From: an uncultured Pseudomonadota bacterium
GTDB lineage: Bacteria; Myxococcota_A; UBA796; SXON01
DNA: 60,347 nucleotides
Assembly: GCA_903875225.1 (NCBI GenBank)
Contig: CAIQVJ010000081.1
Span: forward strand, 1-60,347
Direction of reading: 5' to 3'
The notes below the pieces were generated by a model, which was not told the DNA's origin, did not search any database, and worked only from the letters and a program-made list of their open reading frames with translations. The first letter of the stretch is position 1; every line of letters begins with the position of its first letter. Both the position numbers and the translations under genes were made by a program. Shown here piece after piece: positions 55,713 to 60,347 of the stretch.

Positions 55713-55728
55713 TGTGCGAATTCACACA
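55713..55728. promoter_or_regulatory. TGT-N10-ACA activator-site-like dyad, copy B
   Basis: TGTGCGAATTCACACA is a near-perfect dyad around GAATTC that also fits TGT-N10-ACA. It is 39 bases upstream of the -24 element, identical to copy A in spacing. Confidence 0.4.
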
Positions 55729-55826
55729 CGGGATATGGGCCAACCCGCACGGGACCGGACGCGGCCCGCCACGCGTGGGCGACTACTCCCGGACGTGGGA
55801 TGGCCACGCCCGACATTCGGGCCTCG

Positions 55827-57329
55827 TCATCTCTCCCGCTCGATCCTGACAATCCCATCCCGACACACCACGACCGCGAGCTTCTCGTGCCGAATCGCAC
55901 CCCCCGATGGCAGGGTGAGGATCATCGTCACCCGGTAGGTCTTCGCGGCGCTGACCCGGCCCACCTGACCATCCTCCCCGAGCCGCGAGAGCGGCCGCAG
56001 CGGCTCGTCCATGCGACGCAGCCAGCGCACGACGCTCAGCCGGATGATCTCGTCCACGGCGACCATCTCCGGCGCCTGGGCGTGCGCGAGCGACGCGTTG
56101 ATCCTCACGAGGCGCCGATAGTGGATGACGTCCTCGTCTGCCCGCTCACCCGCGAACAAGGGGTCCTCCCCCGCCTCCCGGAGCTGGGCCACGGCGGGGC
56201 TCACGTCCCAGGCGTCCAGACGCGTCACCGTCCCCTCCACGGCCCCGAACCGGGTCCCGCTCGTGCCCACACACATGTCGTGCCTGCGGTCGAAGAGCCA
56301 GTGCGGAATCCCTGCCTGAAACCATCCTTTCAGGCGGTCCTTGATCCCGTCCTTGAGGATGTAGCCGCCCACCGCAAGCCCGATGAACGCGTACAGCGTG
56401 CCGCCAAGCTGCGGGGCCTTCGGCGTGCCGACCGTCCACATGGCCACCAGTTGCAGCACCACCGCTACGCTCATCGCGACCGCCGCTGCGAACGAGAACG
56501 CGAACTCCCGCGCGCGCTCCGCCTGCCGGTTCGAGACCAGCCGCAGGTGCAGGACGCCGAGCACCCACTTCTTCAGCTGGTTCACCCTGGCGATGTACCC
56601 CTCGTTGCCACGCGCGTCGTCCACCGGGGCTCCGAGCATCCCCGCATCGACCCGATGGCGGGTCTCCGCGGTGATCGCGGCCCGCAAAGCGGGCGCCAGG
56701 CATTCTTCGGGGGCGGCGCCCTGAAGGCCTCGCAGCAGGCTGAACCACGCCTCGAGTGCATGGAGCGAGAGGAAGTCGTCCACGGCACCCAGCGCAGCAT
56801 CGAGGTCCGCCGGCAGCCGCGCGCTCGACGTCTCCACCCGATACCGGCGGATTCGCTGCAGGACCGCGATGGAGTTCCCCAGGAAGCTCCCAGCAGCCGC
56901 CAGGTGCTCCGCCCGCGCCGCCGGGGAGGCGCCCGCACAAAGGCCGGCGCCGAGCGCATCCGTGGAGTCCCGGACCGCAGCCCGGTAGATCGCCCCGAAC
57001 ATGCGGATGGCCCGCACCGCCGCAGCGTAGTCGAACGGGCTGGCCATGCCCGAGCACAGCTCCGCCTGCTGGCGCACCAGCCAGGCGAACGGAGAGGCCG
57101 TGTCGCGCTCGTCGAGCAGCCGCTCGATGCTCATGCGCGGCGTCTGGAACCGCGTGTACGCGGTCATGTCGCCGTAGAAGTCGTCCTTGTGGAACTGCGG
57201 CTCGTCGATGCCGAGCGAGTTCGGGAAGTAGAGCCAGCATTCGAACGTCGAGACGGGGACGTCGAGCGGATGGGAGAGCTTGAGCTCGAGCTGGTAGTGG
57301 TCATGGATGCTGACCGTAGGAGCAGACAC
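55827..57329 (-). CDS. Unknown membrane protein with two central transmembrane helices
   Basis: The 500-residue protein has no signal peptide. Its N-terminal half is soluble and helix-rich, starting with DHYQLELKLSHPLDVPVSTF and FYGDMTAYTRFQTPRM. Two membrane helices lie at about residues 277-300 (FAAAVAMSVAVVLQLVAMWTV) and 308-328 (GTLYAFIGLAVGGYILKDG), and the C-terminal half is soluble again. Both halves are therefore likely cytoplasmic with a hairpin in the membrane. I have a weak impression that similar proteins exist in other proteobacteria but can name no family. Translation starts at GTG 57329. It is on the same strand as the cytochromes and recD2, with 28 bp to the next gene. Confidence 0.72.
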   Translation of the reverse strand: MSAPTVSIHDHYQLELKLSHPLDVPVSTFECWLYFPNSLGIDEPQFHKDDFYGDMTAYTRFQTPRMSIERLLDERDTASPFAWLVRQQAELCSGMASPFDYAAAVRAIRMFGAIYRAAVRDSTDALGAGLCAGASPAARAEHLAAAGSFLGNSIAVLQRIRRYRVETSSARLPADLDAALGAVDDFLSLHALEAWFSLLRGLQGAAPEECLAPALRAAITAETRHRVDAGMLGAPVDDARGNEGYIARVNQLKKWVLGVLHLRLVSNRQAERAREFAFSFAAAVAMSVAVVLQLVAMWTVGTPKAPQLGGTLYAFIGLAVGGYILKDGIKDRLKGWFQAGIPHWLFDRRHDMCVGTSGTRFGAVEGTVTRLDAWDVSPAVAQLREAGEDPLFAGERADEDVIHYRRLVRINASLAHAQAPEMVAVDEIIRLSVVRWLRRMDEPLRPLSRLGEDGQVGRVSAAKTYRVTMILTLPSGGAIRHEKLAVVVCRDGIVRIERER

Positions 57330-57357
57330 CGGGTGGGAATATCCCGCGCGTGCCCCC

Positions 57358-59535
57358 TCACCCGATCAGGCGCTCCCGTAGCCCCGTCCACCGGTTGTCC
57401 TCACCTGGCCGGCTCACGGCCGTCACGAGCCCACGCCCGCTGGTGATCAGGCAAACGAACCGTCGGGCCCGGGTCATCGCCGTGTAGAGCAGGTTTCGTC
57501 GCAGCATGACGAAGTGGGAGTGGTGCACGATCGCGATCACGGCCGGATACTCGCTCCCTTGCGACTTGTGGATGCTGATGCAGTACGCGTGCTCCACCGA
57601 CTCGAGCGGCACGAGCCCGAGCTGCACCGTTCGACCGTCGAAGTCGGCGGAGAGCCCCGCCGCGCTCACGTCGACCACCCGACCCACGTCGCCGTTGAAG
57701 ATGTCCAGCTCGTAGTCGTTCTTCGTCTGCAGGATGCGGTCGCCCGCCCGGAAGACCTTGCGCCCGATTGCGAGCTCGTGCCCACCGAGCAGCCCGGCCC
57801 GCGGGTTGAGCGCGTCCTGCATCGCCTGGTTCAGCGCGATGGTGCCGAGCGGGCCTGCGTGCATCGGCGAGAGCACCTGCACGTCCCGGATGGGGTCGAA
57901 CCCCAGCTTCGGCAGCCGCTCCATGATCACCCTGAGCAGGAGCGCCCGGGCCTCCTCGGCGTCCTCCTGGCGAAGGACGAAGAAGTCGCGGGCGACCCCC
58001 GGCTCCTGCTCGGAGGAGACCGGCACCTCGCCCTGGTTCACGCGCCAGGCGTTCCGGACGATGGAGGACTCCTGCGCCTGCCGGTAGATGGTGGTGAGCC
58101 GCGCGACGGGTACGCCGTCGCTCCGGATGATGTCCGCCAGCACGCGCCCCGCCCCCACGCTCGGCAGCTGATCCACGTCTCCCACGAGCACGAGCCGGGC
58201 CCTCGGTCCGAGCGCGAGCAGCAGGGACTCCATCAGCCGGATGTCCACCATGCTCGCCTCGTCCACGAGCACGATGTCAGCCTCCAACGGCTTCTCCTGC
58301 CCGCGTACGAACCCGCCGTTCATCGGGTTGAACTCCAGCAGTCGGTGCAGCGTGCGGGCCTCGGTCTGCCCAGCCACTCCTGCACAGCTCTCCGCCAGCC
58401 GCCGCGCCGCGCGCCCCGTGGGAGAAGCGAGCGACACCTTGAGCCCGCGCTGCTTCGCGGCCGCCAGGAGCACTCGGACGATCGTCGTCTTCCCCGTTCC
58501 GGGCCCGCCGGTCAGCACGGTCACGCCGCTCGTCAGGGCGGTGCGCACCGCCTCCCCCTGCACGTCGGAGAGCTCGATCCCAGCGGTGACCTGCGCCGCC
58601 GCGATGTCCACCGCGAGCGGCGCGGCGGCGTTCACCCGCGCCCGGAGCAGCCGCGCGACGTTGGCCTCGATCCGGTCCATCTGCACCCGGTAGATCGGAC
58701 GCTCACGCTCGGGGTAGACCGCGGTCCCGATGGCGTCCTTGCGCACGATCCTCCCCAGCCCCGCGAGCTGATCGACCTGCTGCCGCACCGCCCCGACGTC
58801 GACGTCGAACCCGCAGACCCGCTCGACCACCACCGCCTCGGGCAGGTAGCAGGAACCCTCGTCCTCGCAGGCCTCCAACACGAACTGGATCGCGGCGGCC
58901 ACGCGCTCCGGAGCGTCCCGCGCGACCCCGTTGGAGAGCGCGATCTGGTCTGCGGTGCGGAAGCCGATACCCTTCACCTCGGTGAGCCGGTACGGCGTGC
59001 GCTGGACGATTGCGTGGGCGTCCTTCCCGAAGCGCTCGATCACCCGCTGCGCGGTGCCGGGCGGCAGCTCGAACCCCCGCAGCATCACCATCAGCTCCTG
59101 CTCGGCGAGCCCCTCCGTGAACTGCTCACGGATCTTCTCCAGCGTCCTGCCCTTGATGCCCTGCACCTCTCCGAGCCGCTCGGGCGCGTCGGCCAGGATT
59201 TGCAGGGTGTCCAGCCCGAAGTGCTCCACGATCCGCCGGGCCAGCTCCTCCCCGATGCCCGGCAACGCCGACGCCAGGTACTTCTCCATGCCGCGCAACG
59301 TCCGCGGGTCCTCGACCAGGAAGGTCTCGACCCGGAACTGCTTGCCGAACTTCGCGTCCATGCCCCACTGGCCCTCCGCCGAGATCCGCTGCCCTTCATG
59401 CAGCCCGGCGAGCGCGCCCACCACGGTGATCTCGCTGGCATCCGCGATCTTGAGACGCGCGACCGCGAACCCCCGCTCAGGGGCCTTGAAGGTGAATCGG
59501 AGGAGCTCGCCCTCGATGCGGTCGGCGTAGGCCAC
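57358..59535 (-). CDS. recD2: RecD2-type ATP-dependent DNA helicase
   Basis: A 725-residue SF1B helicase. N-terminal OB-like and helix-hairpin-helix regions (ALPGIGEELARRIVEHFG, LGEVQGIKGRTLEKIRE) precede the motor: Walker A GGPGTGKTT, motif Ia SPTGRAARRL, Walker B VLVDEASMVD, motif III VGDVDQLPSVGAG, and the C-terminal SIHKSQGSEYPAV with TAMTRAR. This is the RecD2 layout, lacking RecB/RecC partners. GTG 59535 is taken as the start because AGAGG precedes it and it gives the family's usual N-terminus (VAYADRIEGELLRF). It unwinds DNA 5'-3' and acts in repair. An 89-bp duplication of its start region lies immediately upstream. Confidence 0.93.
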   Translation of the reverse strand: MAYADRIEGELLRFTFKAPERGFAVARLKIADASEITVVGALAGLHEGQRISAEGQWGMDAKFGKQFRVETFLVEDPRTLRGMEKYLASALPGIGEELARRIVEHFGLDTLQILADAPERLGEVQGIKGRTLEKIREQFTEGLAEQELMVMLRGFELPPGTAQRVIERFGKDAHAIVQRTPYRLTEVKGIGFRTADQIALSNGVARDAPERVAAAIQFVLEACEDEGSCYLPEAVVVERVCGFDVDVGAVRQQVDQLAGLGRIVRKDAIGTAVYPERERPIYRVQMDRIEANVARLLRARVNAAAPLAVDIAAAQVTAGIELSDVQGEAVRTALTSGVTVLTGGPGTGKTTIVRVLLAAAKQRGLKVSLASPTGRAARRLAESCAGVAGQTEARTLHRLLEFNPMNGGFVRGQEKPLEADIVLVDEASMVDIRLMESLLLALGPRARLVLVGDVDQLPSVGAGRVLADIIRSDGVPVARLTTIYRQAQESSIVRNAWRVNQGEVPVSSEQEPGVARDFFVLRQEDAEEARALLLRVIMERLPKLGFDPIRDVQVLSPMHAGPLGTIALNQAMQDALNPRAGLLGGHELAIGRKVFRAGDRILQTKNDYELDIFNGDVGRVVDVSAAGLSADFDGRTVQLGLVPLESVEHAYCISIHKSQGSEYPAVIAIVHHSHFVMLRRNLLYTAMTRARRFVCLITSGRGLVTAVSRPGEDNRWTGLRERLIG

Positions 59536-59673
59536 GGGGGCCTCTACCCTGCGGTGCGGAGGGAGGCGCGCGGGATGCAGGTGGCGCGGAGGAGCCCGCC
59601 CTCGATGCGGTCGGTGTAGGCCACGGGGGCCTCCACCCTGCGTTGCGGAGGGAGGCGCGCGGGATGCAGGTGG
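59498..59673. repeat. 89-bp tandem duplication over the recD2 start
   Basis: Bases 59498-59584 are repeated at 59587-59673 with a few substitutions. The repeated piece contains the recD2 GTG, its AGAGG and the first dozen codons. The offset of 89 is not a multiple of three, so the upstream copy is out of frame with recD2. Confidence 0.88.
59544..59624 (-). CDS. Possible 26-residue upstream peptide of recD2
   Basis: The upstream copy of the duplicated start has its own GTG (59624) and reads VAYTDRIEGGLLRATC before running out of frame and ending at a TAG (59544-59546). That stop overlaps the recD2 AGAGG (GTAGAGG), placing termination exactly at the recD2 ribosome-binding site, which would suit translational coupling. 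Whether it is translated is not shown by the sequence alone. Confidence 0.35.
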   Translation of the reverse strand: MAYTDRIEGGLLRATCIPRASLRTAG

Positions 59674-59811
59674 GGCGCGGACGTTGCCGGTGTTGGGCGG
59701 CGCGCTCACCCCGTCTCGCCGCCGGCCGGGCAGTCGTCCCGCCGCTGAACCCGGACGCGGGCGGGACCGGCGGGGGGAGCGGCAGGGGCGAAATGCCGAG
59801 CCCGACGTGCG

Positions 59812-60347
59812 GCGGACAATTGTCCGTGGGATGCGGCCATCCCCGCGACCTTCAGCCGCGCGGCGGACAAAGGTCCGTGGGATGCGGCCATCCCCGCGAG
59901 TTTGAGCCGCGTGGCGGACAAATGTCCGTGGGATGCGCCCATCCCCGCGAGTTCGAGCCGCGCGGCGGTCAAATGTCCGTGGGATGCGGCCATCCCCTCG
60001 ACCTTCAGCCGCGCGGCGGACAAAGGTCCGTGGGATGCGCCCATCCCCGCGAGTTTGAGCCGCGTGGCGGACAATTGTCCGCGGGATGCGGCCATCCCCG
60101 CGAGTTTGAGCCGCGTGGCGGACAAAGGTCCGCAGGATGCGCCCATCCCCGCGAGTTCGAGCCGCGCGGCGGACAATTGTCCGTGGGATGCGGCCATCCC
60201 CGCGACCTTCGGCCGCGCGGCGGGCAAAGGTCCGCGGGATGCGGCCATCCCCGCGAGTTTGAGCCGCGTGGCGGACAAAGGTCCGCAGGATGCGCCCATC
60301 CCCGCGAGTTTGAGCCGCGTGGCGGACAAAGGTCCGTGGGATGCGCC
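59812..60347. repeat. 51-bp tandem repeat array, running off the window
   Basis: Units start at 59812 and recur every 51 bases (59863, 59914, 59965, 60016, 60067, 60118, 60169, 60220, 60271, 60322), giving ten full units and a partial one at the edge. Each has a palindrome GGACAAnnGTCC (variants with AATT, AAAGG or AAATG centres) and a hairpin GGGATG-CGGC-CATCCC (broken in some units by GC/CC changes). Because 51 is divisible by three all frames repeat. The minus frame encodes 17-residue units such as LSATRLKLAGMAASHGP with no stop. The 59674-59811 stretch before it shows nothing else. Coding status is undecided. Confidence 0.88.

Noticed and set aside
59812..60347. CRISPR array
   Set aside because: The units are contiguous with no unique spacers and no cas gene is near.

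Overview
The window is about 60 kb of very GC-rich bacterial chromosome. It has short or overlapping gene junctions, many lipoproteins with Asp/Ser/Thr-rich linkers after the lipobox, a Hanks-type kinase with a PEGA-like tail, beta-helix and BNR-repeat surface lipoproteins and a rhomboid/TPR fusion. Together these suggest a Gram-negative member of the Myxococcota or a neighbouring deltaproteobacterial lineage (inference; no rRNA or tRNA gene is present). I saw no transposase, prophage or CRISPR array.

Left part (1-31.5 kb) is mostly housekeeping and cell-surface genes: queG, a LonSB-domain protein, a rhomboid protease, a large beta-helix lipoprotein, a biotin-dependent carboxyltransferase, an S41 protease, a CPA2 antiporter with USP domains, metK, a Ser/Thr kinase with its overlapping partner, and a BamD-like protein. 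Two uncharacterised sets stand out. One (10.7-14.2 kb) is a tightly packed row of a degenerate biotin-carboxylase-like protein and two aspartoacylase-like proteins whose metal-site residues are each partly lost. The other (26.5-30.8 kb) is an STM4014-like ATP-grasp protein convergent with, and overlapping, STM4011- and STM4012-like radical SAM enzymes that form an overlapping operon with murG.

Middle part (31.5-37.3 kb): a heme-biosynthesis operon hemN-hemG-hemA and an OB-fold lipoprotein sit directly downstream of the cytochrome region.

Right part (37.5-55.6 kb), all on the minus strand, is the main feature. About 18 kb encodes eleven multiheme c-type cytochromes with 93 heme-binding motifs by my count, plus a beta-barrel porin and a small membrane protein. 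Most neighbours overlap by ATGA. The set contains two quinol-facing inner-membrane modules (a CbcL-like cytochrome b/multiheme c fusion and a NapC/NrfH-like hexaheme), periplasmic multihemes, a porin flanked by lipoprotein cytochromes, an OmcA/MtrC-family decaheme and two NHL-propeller cytochromes. The parts list fits an electron conduit from the quinol pool across the outer membrane. Two transcription units in it start behind nearly identical sigma-54-like promoters that carry an upstream TGT-N10-ACA dyad at the same distance.

The right end holds an unknown membrane protein, recD2 with an 89-bp duplicated start region that creates a small upstream reading frame, and a 51-bp tandem repeat array that runs off the window. 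A second repeat island (four 62-bp units plus a 46-bp perfect palindrome) lies at 23.5-23.8 kb.
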